This document shows, piece after piece, positions 43,140 to 51,455 of a stretch of DNA of 51,455 bases. The position numbers were made by a program, and so were the translations under genes. How positions within the stretch are numbered: the stretch's first letter is position 1; every line of letters starts with the position of its first letter. Source of the stretch: Flavobacteriales bacterium (GTDB taxonomy: Bacteria; Bacteroidota; Bacteroidia; Flavobacteriales_D; Sanyastnellaceae); NCBI GenBank assembly GCA_947456965.1, contig CANGTU010000019.1, forward strand, positions 1-51,455, in the 5' to 3' direction. The notes under the pieces are model-generated. The model saw only the letters and a program-made list of their open reading frames with translations. It was not told the DNA's origin and did not search any database.

Positions 43140-44936
43140 ATGACTAGAATTCTCGCTCTCCTGATGCTGATGGTATGTGGAGTTTCCATCTATTCCGGTG
43201 CACAGACCGCTGCTACCAATGCAGTGCTGCTGCCCGATGTTACGATGTGGAACAACAATTCGCCCACGACCTACAACCATTGTCTGAACAGCGTCCCTGC
43301 TCAGTCGCCTTTCAGCGGAGGTGGGGCAATGACTGATGTGGCCTGGTTCCGGTTTACGGTTCCGGCTACGCTGTCAAGTCAGCCAGTGGTGACCTCCTCG
43401 GTAAGAATTCAGGTAGTTCCCACCGGTTTTGATGCCTTGGTGGAATACTTCTCCGGAACTGCGGCAGCTCCCGTTTTCCGGCAGTTCATCAACGGGTCAG
43501 GCAGCGGAATCCAAGAGATTCTTCGCACGGACTGGACCATAAACGCCATTGTGCCGGGTACAGAGTATTTCGTTCGGGTGAGTTCAGTTACGGATATTCC
43601 GTCTGGTTGCTTTACCATCGGGGTGCAGTACTATCCCGGGGTCTATGTGCGCAACGGATGGCATCCTTACCCCAATGGACAGATACCACTTGTCGGCTAT
43701 GATTATAACGAGTTCGTGCGGAGAAATGTGGACTCCTTCCAGGGCGTCAACTTCAACGCTAATGTGCAGGGAACTCGGTTCAGGTTGGTGGATTCTGCTC
43801 TTCCGTCCGGAAGTCCAGGCTGTATGGTGGAAGTGAATGGTGTGGTCAGTACGGCCGCTCTGACTTCGTTTCCCTGTGTGTGTTACGGCATCACATTCAA
43901 CGTCTTTATTCAGGTCCGTATGGATGGTGTCTGGACTGGTGAATCGCTGGTCAGACAATTGATTATGCGTCCATACGCCCAAGCGGCTCCCACCATATCC
44001 ACTTTGCCCGCCGGCACGTGTACAACCATTTCCAACACCGGATTTATTCAGTGCAGTTTTGTGACATCCTCCACGTTATTCGAGTGGGAGTTTTGCACAG
44101 CCGGACTTCCCTGCTTCACGGTCATGGGCCCTGCGCCAGGCAATACTCAATTGTTCCTGAGTCAGGCCACTTGCCTCAAGTTCGGCAGAACTTACAACGT
44201 CAGGGTGCGAGCGCAGGTTTGTAGCCAGTGGACCGCGTGGAGTGTCGCGAGATGCCTCACCGTGCCGCAGATTCCTTTTGCCGTTATCGTGAATTGTCCG
44301 GCCAATACCATCGGCAACTCGACGGTATTGATTTCTAATTTCCTGAACAACATCAATCAGTATACCTGGCTCTTTACGCCCATACAGGCCGGATCACCGA
44401 TGCTTCCTATTGGCCCAGCCATTCTGGTGACCACGCCCAATAATACGGTTCCGGTAAATCAGTCCATTCCCAATGGGGTGTATCGTGTGCAGGTGAAGCC
44501 GCGAACCACTACCTGTAATTTCACTCAGGAGGGCGAGTATGGCCCATGGTGCATCATCTACAAGAATGTGTCCTATCAGGGGCAGGGCATGATCCTGGAA
44601 GAAGAGCCGGATCCTGGTCGCCTGGAAGCTAACGTGCTCAAAACCGAGCTGGAATATTTCGATTATGTGGCCAATAAGCCTATTGATGTCATCACCCTGG
44701 CCGGTCGTAATGGAGATGAATGGGTCTTCTCGGTACTTACAGGAGGCAAGGATGGCAGTGGTATGCTGGGAATCATGAATGCATCGGGCCAATTGATTAC
44801 GGAGCAGGAAGTGCGCTATACGGCAGAAGATCCGCGAGTAGGGATAATATTACCTCCTGACTTTGGTGCAGGCATCTACTTCATCACGTTTCGCGGTGAT
44901 CAGGGTGACGGCGCTATCCGCGTTTTTCTTGAGTAA
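43140..44936 (+). CDS. Secreted protein, possible T9SS cargo
   Basis: 598 residues. Signal peptide MTRILALLMLMVCGVSIYSG cleaved near A|Q. The body is beta-rich with many cysteines (CTTISNTGFIQCSF, CVCYGITF, PRTTTCNF, RVRAQVCSQWTAWS), suggesting several small beta-sandwich units of unknown function. The C terminus, about residues 525-598, looks like a diverged type A sorting domain: GMLGIMNASGQLITEQEV, then a final GIYFITFRGDQGDGAIRVFL. The usual NP motif of that domain is not obvious, so this is tentative. It abuts the rnhB stop codon with no gap, and RNase HII is convergent. Confidence 0.65.
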   Translation: MTRILALLMLMVCGVSIYSGAQTAATNAVLLPDVTMWNNNSPTTYNHCLNSVPAQSPFSGGGAMTDVAWFRFTVPATLSSQPVVTSSVRIQVVPTGFDALVEYFSGTAAAPVFRQFINGSGSGIQEILRTDWTINAIVPGTEYFVRVSSVTDIPSGCFTIGVQYYPGVYVRNGWHPYPNGQIPLVGYDYNEFVRRNVDSFQGVNFNANVQGTRFRLVDSALPSGSPGCMVEVNGVVSTAALTSFPCVCYGITFNVFIQVRMDGVWTGESLVRQLIMRPYAQAAPTISTLPAGTCTTISNTGFIQCSFVTSSTLFEWEFCTAGLPCFTVMGPAPGNTQLFLSQATCLKFGRTYNVRVRAQVCSQWTAWSVARCLTVPQIPFAVIVNCPANTIGNSTVLISNFLNNINQYTWLFTPIQAGSPMLPIGPAILVTTPNNTVPVNQSIPNGVYRVQVKPRTTTCNFTQEGEYGPWCIIYKNVSYQGQGMILEEEPDPGRLEANVLKTELEYFDYVANKPIDVITLAGRNGDEWVFSVLTGGKDGSGMLGIMNASGQLITEQEVRYTAEDPRVGIILPPDFGAGIYFITFRGDQGDGAIRVFLE

Positions 44937-45551
44937 TCATTCGGGAAACTCAAGATTCTGTTGAGCGGGGAGCAGAGTGAAACTCTTTCTGTGATGTGAG
45001 CTGGCTCCATGCTTACGAATGGCAAGGCGGTGTTCGCTGGTGGGATAGCCTTTGTTTCTGTTCCAGTTGTAGTGAGGAAATTCGCCATGCAGGGTTTCCA
45101 TCATGGCGTCGCGGTGTGTTTTCGCAAGAACCGATGCAGCTGCTATATGAGCATACTGGCTGTCGCCTTGAACAATGCAGCTGTGTTCCACATTCCCGTA
45201 GCTCACAAACCGGTTGCCATCCACCGCGATGAAGCCGGGTTGAGGCATGAGTTGACTTAGCGCACGGTGCATAGCCAGAAAGGAGGCGCGCAGGATATTG
45301 ATCTCATCAATTTCCGCGGGTGAGACCAGGCCAACAGCCCATGCCACAGCGCTGGTCTCGATCACGGGGCGGAGCAGCTCTCGCTGCCGGTGATTCAGTT
45401 TCTTGCTGTCATTAAGTAAAGGATGGTGGAAGCCTGCGGGCAGAATAACAGCTGCCGCTACAACGGGTCCGGCCAGACATCCTCGGCCTGCCTCATCGCA
45501 GCCGGCTTCCAGAGGATGTTGGGATAGGGCGGCGAGGAGGCGGGGCTTCAT
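44937..45551 (-). CDS. rnhB: Ribonuclease HII
   Basis: Removes ribonucleotides from DNA by cutting RNA-DNA hybrids. 204 residues starting at ATG 45551, which overlaps the upstream glycosyltransferase stop codon (ATGA). Active-site acids are in [15 protein letters not shown] (Asp, Glu) and VDGN (Asp), with the [11 protein letters not shown] segment conserved. The common DEAGRGPL motif has Cys for Pro, a form I recall from other Bacteroidota. The frame is open to 45578, but the overlap supports the shorter start. Convergent with the secreted protein, 0 nt apart. Confidence 0.93.
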   Translation of the reverse strand: MKPRLLAALSQHPLEAGCDEAGRGCLAGPVVAAAVILPAGFHHPLLNDSKKLNHRQRELLRPVIETSAVAWAVGLVSPAEIDEINILRASFLAMHRALSQLMPQPGFIAVDGNRFVSYGNVEHSCIVQGDSQYAHIAAASVLAKTHRDAMMETLHGEFPHYNWNRNKGYPTSEHRLAIRKHGASSHHRKSFTLLPAQQNLEFPE

Positions 45552-46672
45552 GTCCGGGTGCGCAGGATGCTCTGCCAAAGTAAGTCTGCCGAGTGATCCC
45601 AGGAAAATGCCCCGGCACGCTCGAGCCCTGACCGGATAAGCCGGTCGCGCAAGCCCTCGTCAAAGGCGAGCGCGGCCATTCCCCGGGCGATATCGGACGG
45701 GTCAAAAGGATCAGCCAGTAATGCGGCACCGGCGGCCACTTCTTCCATAGCTGTGCCACGCGAAGTGAGCACAGGGACTCCACACGCAAAAGCCTCGAGC
45801 ACTGGAATTCCGAAACCTTCATAATAGCTCATGAAGGTTAGTCCGCATGCCGCTCCCATCACCTTAGCCGTTCCGTGGCCTTCCACACGGCCCACAAGCA
45901 CCACCCGGTCGCGGTGCCTCATCCGGCGGAGTGCGGCGGTGATTTCACCACCCATCCAGAATACTTCTCCGGCAATAACGAGCCGGTGATCTGTTGAGTG
46001 CTCGGAGAGAAACTGGTCGAAGGCCTCCAAAAGCCGCGGCACATTTTTTCGCGGATGGAGGGAACCAAGAAACAGGAAATAGGGCGCCCCCGCTGTCAGC
46101 TCATCACGGACTGCCTGCACTTCTGCGGAATGAAGCACAGCGAAACCCTGAGCTATCGCATTGGGAATAATATCTACCGAACCCGCATCCAGACCATACG
46201 CTGAGGCTAACTCACTCCGGCTGAAGGAGCTTACTGTGGCGAGGCGAGTGGCTACCGGCACCAACTGACGAGTAATCGTATTGAGGTAGTTCGAGTATGT
46301 ACCAGGCAGATCATGGGGATAGTGGAAAAAGTTGATGTCGTGGATGACCACAAGCTGCGGGCAGGGACAATGAAGTGAGCCGAGCCCGTCAGGCGAAAGG
46401 AAAACATCAGCCCCGATGCTGCGAAGCAGCCGGGGAATGGACCATTCCAGCCAGATTCTGAAAAGCCAGGGCCGACGAGCCGGAGGCCATACTCGGTGGC
46501 ATACTACATTGGAGATCCCCTGAAATTCCCGGGGTGGTGTACGGTCAAAGAGGAGGTGAAAGGTCGTATCCGGATGGCTCTGAAATAATCGGGTGACCGT
46601 TTCATAGGTAAACCTCCCTATACCGTCCAGTTTGTGCGGAAGCAGCAGTCGGGCATTTATGGCGATGCGCAT
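45548..46672 (-). CDS. Glycosyltransferase family 4
   Basis: 374 residues. [20 protein letters not shown] is the classic GT4 opening, with the GIGRFTYE motif. The C-terminal half has [44 protein letters not shown] and the donor site [21 protein letters not shown] mannosyl- or other hexosyl-transferase is likely. Unusual context: its ATG lies 6 nt after the T tract of the rpmH terminator, leaving no room for a separate promoter except inside rpmH or the hairpin itself. RNase HII follows with a 4-nt overlap. Confidence 0.92.
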   Translation of the reverse strand: MRIAINARLLLPHKLDGIGRFTYETVTRLFQSHPDTTFHLLFDRTPPREFQGISNVVCHRVWPPARRPWLFRIWLEWSIPRLLRSIGADVFLSPDGLGSLHCPCPQLVVIHDINFFHYPHDLPGTYSNYLNTITRQLVPVATRLATVSSFSRSELASAYGLDAGSVDIIPNAIAQGFAVLHSAEVQAVRDELTAGAPYFLFLGSLHPRKNVPRLLEAFDQFLSEHSTDHRLVIAGEVFWMGGEITAALRRMRHRDRVVLVGRVEGHGTAKVMGAACGLTFMSYYEGFGIPVLEAFACGVPVLTSRGTAMEEVAAGAALLADPFDPSDIARGMAALAFDEGLRDRLIRSGLERAGAFSWDHSADLLWQSILRTRT

Positions 46673-46678
46673 CAGGAT

Positions 46679-46705
46679 AAAAAAAAAGCCACACCCGTGT
46701 GTGGC
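46679..46705 (-). terminator. Terminator of rpmH, directly before a GT start codon
   Basis: Minus strand GCCACAC, loop ACGG, GTGTGGC and nine T. The 7-bp stem lies 20 nt after the rpmH stop codon. The T tract ends 6 nt before the glycosyltransferase ATG at 46672, so the terminator may attenuate a readthrough transcript. Confidence 0.8.
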
Positions 46706-46725
46706 CTAAACTATATCGTGTCCAG

Positions 46726-46896
46726 TTACAGGCGAACGATTCCTTTGTGACGACGCTCGTCGGAAACACTCAGCTTCTTGCGGCCCTTGCGGCGGCGGGA
46801 AGAGAGAACAGCCCGCCCTTTAACAGTAGACATGCGCTTGCGAAATCCATGCTTATTGCGGCGCTTGGTATTGGAGGGCTGGTAGGTCCGTTTCAT
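46726..46896 (-). CDS. rpmH: Ribosomal protein L34
   Basis: 56-residue, very basic protein of the large ribosomal subunit. It starts [20 protein letters not shown] and continues [20 protein letters not shown], the standard L34 sequence, with a C-terminal extension ([16 protein letters not shown]) common in Bacteroidota. No dnaA or rnpA is beside it here, unlike in many bacteria. Leader of about 42 nt behind a strong promoter, and a terminator downstream, make it a single-gene unit apart from possible readthrough into the glycosyltransferase. Confidence 0.97.
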   Translation of the reverse strand: MKRTYQPSNTKRRNKHGFRKRMSTVKGRAVLSSRRRKGRKKLSVSDERRHKGIVRL

Positions 46897-46945
46897 AACG
46901 CTTTCTCGATGAGCTGATTATACACTTTTTCCGAAAACAGGACGG

Positions 46946-46975
46946 CAAATATACGTCCTTTTGCCATTTCCACAA
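46946..46975 (-). promoter_or_regulatory. Promoter of rpmH
   Basis: Minus strand TATATTTG (46946-46953) is a perfect -7 element, with TTG (46973-46975) as the -33 element at 19 nt spacing. It is the best-formed promoter in the window, as expected for a ribosomal protein gene. Predicted start near 46939. Confidence 0.68.
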
Positions 46976-47050
46976 GTAAGCGTGCATTTTTTCGGATGTC
47001 CGGTGGTATGGCATCACGGCGGGATGGCTCGGATGCTGTTATTTGCATGA

Positions 47051-47875
47051 GTGGAGCTTCCTCTTGTTTCTGTCATCATGCCCGCCCGCAATGCCGGGTC
47101 GTTCATCCGTGAGGCCATCGGATCAATGCTCGCTCAGACCTGGCCGCACTGGGAGCTGATTGTCGTGGAGAACGGATCCACCGACCGCACAGGAGAGGTG
47201 ATTGCCTCCTTCCATGACCCCCGGATCCGGCACCTGCATTCGCCCATAACAGGATTGTGCCATGCCCGCAACCTCGGGCTCGCAAAGGCGCGCGGGTCGC
47301 TCCTGTGTTTTCTGGATGCGGATGACCGGCTGCCACACAGGAGTATCGAGGCACGGGCCACCCGCCTGATGGCGGATCCTCAGCTTCGCTTCGTGGATGG
47401 TATCGTCGAGACTTATGATGAGCGCATGGAACGAGTCAGGAGGATTTGGAGGCCTTCGTTCCGTGGTATTCCCTTTCTTGAAATGGGCAAGATCAACCCC
47501 GGCTGTTTCAGTGCCATCAGCTGGATGATCCGGAGATCAGAGGATCTCGTGATGGAGTTCGATACGTCCTGGACGCACCTCGAAGACCGGGTGTTTTTTC
47601 TTTCTATAGCCCATGCCGGGGCCTACGATTTTGTTGAGGAGCCCTGCTACCACATCCGCAGGCGCGCCGGCTCCCTTATGTCGGAACATGGATATATGGA
47701 AGGGGCCTTTCGCAGATATCTGGCACGCGTGAGAGAGCGCGATATCCTGTCGGCCGACCAATGGAAGGCAGAGCGGCGTTACTTCCATCGCATGTTTGCC
47801 CGTGCATACGCCCGCGAAGGCCATCTGGCTCGTGCTATCGGTCACGCGTGGTCATGGCTCAATATCCGGAGATGA
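47051..47875 (+). CDS. Glycosyltransferase family 2 (GT-A)
   Basis: 274 residues, GTG start. The opening VELPLVSVIMPARNAGSFIR and ENGSTDRTGEVI are typical of GT2 enzymes. The metal-binding DxD is in FLDADDRLP. Acceptor-side segments (LEDRVFFLSIAHAGAY, CYHIRRRAGSLM) are present. No membrane segment. It probably adds one sugar in surface glycan or lipopolysaccharide synthesis. The next glycosyltransferase overlaps its stop codon by 4 nt (ATGA), so the two are an operon. The promoter motif (GTTATTTG, 5 nt upstream) has two mismatches. Confidence 0.9.
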   Translation: MELPLVSVIMPARNAGSFIREAIGSMLAQTWPHWELIVVENGSTDRTGEVIASFHDPRIRHLHSPITGLCHARNLGLAKARGSLLCFLDADDRLPHRSIEARATRLMADPQLRFVDGIVETYDERMERVRRIWRPSFRGIPFLEMGKINPGCFSAISWMIRRSEDLVMEFDTSWTHLEDRVFFLSIAHAGAYDFVEEPCYHIRRRAGSLMSEHGYMEGAFRRYLARVRERDILSADQWKAERRYFHRMFARAYAREGHLARAIGHAWSWLNIRR

Positions 47876-49107
47876 AACCGAGCAGCATCCTGTTTATCAC
47901 CTCCTGGAGTGCAGATGACCCCCTTCTGCAGAGCTATGTATTGCCTTATATCAAGATGATCCGTGAACTCACTGGCAGAGATACGCGCATGTTTCTGCTC
48001 ACCTGGGACCGCGCAGAGCAGTCGGAATCTTTCGATGTGCAGAGGTGGAAAGGTCAGCTCCAGGATCTCGGGGTATGCCATTGGTCAATTCCTTACCGAA
48101 GGTTCGGTTGGAGAGCCGCTGCGGGATATGTGGGCTCAGTCCTTCGGCTGGCCCTCCTCGCCCGGAAAGAGCGGATTGAAGTCCTGCACCCCTTTGCTCC
48201 TGCCGCCTCGGCTATGGCGGCTATGCTTCGTCTTACGCGGAAGTCCGGATTGGTAGTGGATAGCTGGGAGCCGCATGCGGACGCTATGGTGGAAACCGGC
48301 ACCTGGACGAAGGCCTCCGCTGCCTACCGCATCCTGTCAGCTGCAGAGCGCTGGGTAGCGCACCATGCGGATGTGCTGCTGGCGGCCTCTCCAGCGATGG
48401 AAGATTTTGCCCGTTCGAAGTGGGGTGAGATCCGGGGCAGGATACTGGTGCGTCCGGCCTGCGTGGATCTTGATGCTTTTGATCCGGATCGCTTCGACAG
48501 GGGGCTGCTTCGCGCGGAGCGGGGATTCGCTCCAGATGATTTGATTTGTGTGGTGGTTTCCCGTTTTGGCGGACTGTATCTCTCTCATGAAGCCTTCCGC
48601 TTCTTCTCTTTGGCCGAACGCACATTCGGATCTTCATTTCGTCTTCTCCTGCTTTCGGCTGCACCTCGGGAGTCCGTGATACAATGGGCCGCTTCTGCGG
48701 GACTTTCTTTGCAATGCATCACCCAGGTACACGTGGCTCATCACCAAGTACCCTCATGGCTTGCTATGGGCGATTTTGCGTTCAATCCGCAGAAGCCGGT
48801 GAGGTCCAAGAGATACGGTGCTCCGGTGAAGGATGCGGAGTACTGGGCTATGGGATTGCCTCTGGTCATCTTGCCAGATATCAGCGATGATTCTGCGATC
48901 ACCGCGAAAGAAGAAGCAGGCGTAGTTCTCGAGTCACTTTCGGACGAGGCAATGTCAAAGGGCCTGCTGCGCCTCTCTGCTATCCTGGCCTCCAGAAAGC
49001 GGCCTGATATGCGGATCCGGGGAGTTGCAGAGAAGTACCGGTCACCGCAGAAGGCGAAGGATGTATACAGGATGGTCTATTTCAAAGACCAAGATCTTCC
49101 CGCGTGA
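47872..49107 (+). CDS. Putative glycosyltransferase (GT4-like)
   Basis: 411 residues. I start at ATG 47872, overlapping the previous stop; the frame upstream lies inside the GT2 gene. MKPSSILFITSWSADDPLLQ starts a Rossmann-type N-terminal domain, and VVDSWEPHADAMVET, HHADVLLAASPAMEDFARSK and DAEYWAMGLPLVILPD fit the two halves of a GT-B transferase. The usual donor-site EAMACGxPV motif is replaced by a weaker DAEYWAMGLP, which is why I call it putative. Its 3' end overlaps the convergent lipoprotein gene by 26 nt. Confidence 0.7.
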   Translation: MKPSSILFITSWSADDPLLQSYVLPYIKMIRELTGRDTRMFLLTWDRAEQSESFDVQRWKGQLQDLGVCHWSIPYRRFGWRAAAGYVGSVLRLALLARKERIEVLHPFAPAASAMAAMLRLTRKSGLVVDSWEPHADAMVETGTWTKASAAYRILSAAERWVAHHADVLLAASPAMEDFARSKWGEIRGRILVRPACVDLDAFDPDRFDRGLLRAERGFAPDDLICVVVSRFGGLYLSHEAFRFFSLAERTFGSSFRLLLLSAAPRESVIQWAASAGLSLQCITQVHVAHHQVPSWLAMGDFAFNPQKPVRSKRYGAPVKDAEYWAMGLPLVILPDISDDSAITAKEEAGVVLESLSDEAMSKGLLRLSAILASRKRPDMRIRGVAEKYRSPQKAKDVYRMVYFKDQDLPA

Positions 49108-49543
49108 TGAATTGCCGGAATCCTGCGTCTACCTTGCGGACAACAAAAAAGGCCTTGCCCTTCACGAAGCCGCGGCCGGTGACTTCAAACTTTTCCTTGA
49201 ACATGAGGGTGAATACATTTCCCAGCAGGGCATCGATGCTGTTCATGGAAGAATGGATGGCCAACGGTTGGGTGGAGCGTGATTTTCGCGGAATGGTGAG
49301 TGCCTGGTTGAGGGTGATGGAGCCCAGGCTCTTACCTTCCAGAAAAACCTCTATATCACTCTCGGTCAGATGAATCTTGTACCAGTTCGGGTTTTCAATA
49401 TCAATCCAGACATGGAGATCAAGGCCATCCGCTCCGAACGAAACGAACTGTATATCCGTGACTTCATGCACCACTACTTCCTTATAGGGAGCGCAGCCCA
49501 GGAATGCCCAAGCGATGATCAGGACGAGGGCGGGACGAATCAT
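49082..49543 (-). CDS. LEA type 2-like lipoprotein
   Basis: 153 residues. Signal peptide with lipobox AFLGC (Cys17). The mature part (VTDIQFVSFGADGLDLHVWI, IENPNWYKIHLTESDIEVFL, LGSITLNQALTIPRKS) has the beta-sandwich pattern of late embryogenesis abundant type 2 (WHy) domains, with the expected NPN. Bacterial LEA2 lipoproteins have no settled function, but may stabilise surfaces under stress. Its start overlaps the dipeptidase stop codon by 4 nt, so it is the second gene of that operon. Confidence 0.78.
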   Translation of the reverse strand: MIRPALVLIIAWAFLGCAPYKEVVVHEVTDIQFVSFGADGLDLHVWIDIENPNWYKIHLTESDIEVFLEGKSLGSITLNQALTIPRKSRSTQPLAIHSSMNSIDALLGNVFTLMFKEKFEVTGRGFVKGKAFFVVRKVDAGFRQFITREDLGL

Positions 49544-50919
49544 GCACGGGCAAAATAGTGGAAGAACAGCGGAATAGTGCGGATTCCCTGAAAGTAGTTG
49601 AATACACCATAATGCTCATTGGGCGAATGCAGCGCATCGGAGTCCAGTCCAAATCCCATGAGTACGCTTTTGGCATTCAGCTCCTGTTCAAACAGAGCTA
49701 CGATCGGAATGGAGCCGCCTCCGCGGGTGGGGATGGGTTTTTTACCATAGGTCTCTTGCATCGCCTTACTCGCAGCGATATAAGCCTTGGAATCGGTGGG
49801 GGTAACCACTGGTTCTCCGCCATGGTGTGGGCGAACCTCCACCTTGACGCTAGCAGGAGCGATATTCCTAAAGTGTGCGGCGAAGAGTTCAGTGATTTTT
49901 TCGGTTGACTGATTGGGGACCAAGCGCATGGATATCTTGGCGAAAGCCTTGGAGGGCAGAACGGTCTTGGACCCCTCGCCGGTGTAGCCACCCCAGATTC
50001 CATTGCAATCGAGTGTTGGGCGGATGCCTGTGCGCTCAATGGTGGTGAAGCCCGCTTCACCGCGAACATCATCAATACCGAGGTCTTTTTTGTAAGCCTC
50101 CAGATCAAACGGCGCTTTGTTCAGCTCTGCACGTTCACTTTCTGACAGCACTTGCACATCATCGTAGAAGCCGGGAATAGTGATGCGCCCTGCATCATCA
50201 TGCATACTGGCAATCATGCGGGCGAGAATGTTGATCGGGTTGGCCACAGCGCCTCCATAAACACCGGAGTGAAGGTCGCGGTTGGGACCAGTTACTTCTA
50301 CTTCTACATAGCTGAGTCCCCGAAGCCCGCAGTCAATACTCGGCTGGTCATTGGCAATAACGGAGGTGTCGGAAATGAGTATGACGTCGCAGGCCAGCCG
50401 CGCGCGGTTAGCCTTCACAAAGGTTCCGAGGTTGTTGCTCCCCACTTCTTCCTCACCCTCGATCATGAACTTAATATTGCACGGCACACCACCGGTGGCC
50501 ATCATGGCCTCGAATGCTTTCACGTGCATGTAAAACTGTCCTTTGTCGTCGCAGGCTCCACGCGCAAAAATGGCCCCGTCCGGATGTATATCCGTCTTGC
50601 GGATAACCGGTTCGAAAGGAGGAGAGTGCCAGAGATCCAGGGGATCGGGAGGCTGCACATCATAGTGGCCGTAAACCAATACAGTTGGCAGGGATGGATC
50701 CACCATTTTTTCACCGTATACAATGGGATGTCCGGCAGTGGGGCAAATTTCAACCCGATCAGCACCAGCCTCGCGGAGCTTTTCAGCCGTGGCTTCGGCC
50801 ATGCGCTTCATGTCACCGGCATGGGCGGGATTGGCGCTGACACTTGGGATGCGCAGGAGGTCGAGCAATTCCTGCAGGAAGCGGTCCTTATTGGCCTCAA
50901 TGTAGGAGTGGGTTGTCAT
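49540..50919 (-). CDS. M20-family dipeptidase
   Basis: 459-residue dinuclear-zinc peptidase of the M20 dipeptidase/CNDP type. Metal ligands are in VYGHYDVQPPD (H85, D87), GACDDKGQ (Asp near 124) and MIEGEEEVGS (Glu), with a C-terminal His in LHSPNEHYG. The LEA2-like lipoprotein follows with a 4-nt overlap. It probably splits dipeptides in the cytoplasm; no signal peptide is visible. Divergent from proline dehydrogenase, 69 nt apart. Confidence 0.92.
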   Translation of the reverse strand: MTTHSYIEANKDRFLQELLDLLRIPSVSANPAHAGDMKRMAEATAEKLREAGADRVEICPTAGHPIVYGEKMVDPSLPTVLVYGHYDVQPPDPLDLWHSPPFEPVIRKTDIHPDGAIFARGACDDKGQFYMHVKAFEAMMATGGVPCNIKFMIEGEEEVGSNNLGTFVKANRARLACDVILISDTSVIANDQPSIDCGLRGLSYVEVEVTGPNRDLHSGVYGGAVANPINILARMIASMHDDAGRITIPGFYDDVQVLSESERAELNKAPFDLEAYKKDLGIDDVRGEAGFTTIERTGIRPTLDCNGIWGGYTGEGSKTVLPSKAFAKISMRLVPNQSTEKITELFAAHFRNIAPASVKVEVRPHHGGEPVVTPTDSKAYIAASKAMQETYGKKPIPTRGGGSIPIVALFEQELNAKSVLMGFGLDSDALHSPNEHYGVFNYFQGIRTIPLFFHYFARA

Positions 50920-50943
50920 GGTTTCATTCGCTTGTTAGGGGTG

Positions 50944-50982
50944 CCAAGATAGTTCCGGAAACGAAGAGCACCTTTACATTTG
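50944..50982. promoter_or_regulatory. Divergent promoters, dipeptidase and proline dehydrogenase
   Basis: Minus-strand TATCTTGG (50944-50951) points to the dipeptidase with a leader of about 18 nt. Plus-strand TACATTTG (50975-50982), a perfect match, ends 6 nt before the proline dehydrogenase ATG. The two share a 69-nt gap, which suggests coordinated peptide and proline use. Confidence 0.45.
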
Positions 50983-50988
50983 CCGCCC

Positions 50989-51455
50989 ATGGCCGGAATT
51001 TCATTGGACAACACCGAGATCGCTTTTCGGAGTAAGTCGGATCGTGAGTTGCGCCGCGCCTGCCGGCTGTTCTGGCTGTTGAGTTATCCCGCATTGGTGC
51101 GTGTCGGAAGCGTGCTCACCCGGCTGGCTCTGGCGATTCATTTTCCCATTGGCTGGATAATTCGCCGAAATATTTTCGCTCACTTCTGTGGCGGTGAGAA
51201 TATCCCGGAATGCTCAGGTACGACGCAATCGCTCCAAGCTTTTGGCATAGGTACTATTCTGGATTATTCTGTAGAGGGCAAAGATGCTGAAGATGACCTC
51301 GATGGCACGTGCGAGGAAATCTGCCGTACGATCCGCACGGCCCATGGCCGTGAGGATATTCCATTTTGTGTTTTCAAGGTCACGGGTATTGCCCGGTTCG
51401 CTTTGCTGGAGAAAGTAAACGCACACGTACCATTGGATGCGGCAGAAAACGAAGA
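50989..51455 (+). CDS. Proline dehydrogenase, N-terminal part
   Basis: The first 155 codons run off the right edge. It starts MAGISLDNTEIAFRSKSDRE. The later segments QAFGIGTILDYSVEGKDAED and IPFCVFKVTGIARFALLEKV match the Bacteroidota PRODH family, which oxidises proline to pyrroline-5-carboxylate with FAD. The FAD-binding and active-site residues lie beyond the window. It follows a perfect TACATTTG element almost without a leader. Confidence 0.85.
   Translation, partial: MAGISLDNTEIAFRSKSDRELRRACRLFWLLSYPALVRVGSVLTRLALAIHFPIGWIIRRNIFAHFCGGENIPECSGTTQSLQAFGIGTILDYSVEGKDAEDDLDGTCEEICRTIRTAHGREDIPFCVFKVTGIARFALLEKVNAHVPLDAAENE

Noticed and set aside
36100-49107. tRNA-Asn followed by glycosyltransferases as a possible genomic island
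   Set aside because: No integrase, no direct repeat of the tRNA 3' end found by eye, and core genes (rnhB, rpmH, selD) interrupt the stretch.

Overview
The window comes from a member of the Bacteroidota, most likely a Flavobacteriales-type, gliding-related lineage with fairly high GC. The main evidence is family content: gldH, sprE/porW, a PorP/SprF protein next to a gliding-motility C-terminal-domain protein, split ATP synthase genes, AtpZ and bactofilin. Many genes also start just downstream of the Bacteroidota-type -7 promoter motif TAnnTTTG or close variants (TAnnTTCG, TAnnTTGG), and few have a Shine-Dalgarno sequence. Genes are very tightly packed: 1-4 nt overlaps are common, several convergent pairs overlap, and no gap exceeds about 180 nt. 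I saw no insertion sequence, prophage, CRISPR array or defence island.

Layout. 1-5178: a truncated GmhA/SIS-like gene and gcvP (minus), then fRMsr and an Ig-like lipoprotein (plus). 5280-10503: a beta-lactamase-fold hydrolase, a PolB-type exonuclease, a beta-barrel protein, a small TonB-like protein, rlmN, a small lipoprotein and a DUF3592 protein. 10643-14410: recO, holB, ricT, gldH, a replication/repair run ending in a gliding lipoprotein. 14404-19034: OmpA-like lipoprotein, lysS, rsmI, an unknown Bacteroidota protein, MmcQ. 19038-20965: a type IX secretion (T9SS) cargo plus PorP/SprF pair. 21096-24978: BCCP, hemW, cyclase-family hydrolase, orphan histidine kinase. 25076-30164: atpB-E-F-H-A-G (beta and epsilon are absent, as is usual when Bacteroidota split this operon). 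30278-33979: AtpI-like protein, AtpZ, bactofilin, SprE. 34061-35919: M23 peptidase and PfkB kinase. 36100: tRNA-Asn. 36269-49107: a stretch rich in glycosyltransferases, interleaved with AIM24, selU, selD, a secreted T9SS-type protein, rnhB and rpmH. 49082-51455: LEA2 lipoprotein, M20 dipeptidase and the start of proline dehydrogenase.

How the genes fit together. The strongest theme is the cell surface. SprE, GldH, PorP/SprF and two likely T9SS cargo proteins sit in the same 40 kb as six glycan-synthesis-type genes and an OmpA-like lipoprotein. SprE, bactofilin and the ATP synthase assembly proteins form one tight cluster directly upstream of the proton-translocating F0 genes. Selenium is represented only by selU and selD, which points to tRNA selenouridine rather than selenoproteins. 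Most of the window is ordinary core genome. The items most worth following up are the apparent leaderless starts, the SprE-bactofilin-AtpZ linkage, the RicT protein with a long Gly/Arg/Gln tail, a terminator that abuts a glycosyltransferase start codon, and a structured leader just before tRNA-Asn. All family names come from reading translations by eye; no database search was possible.
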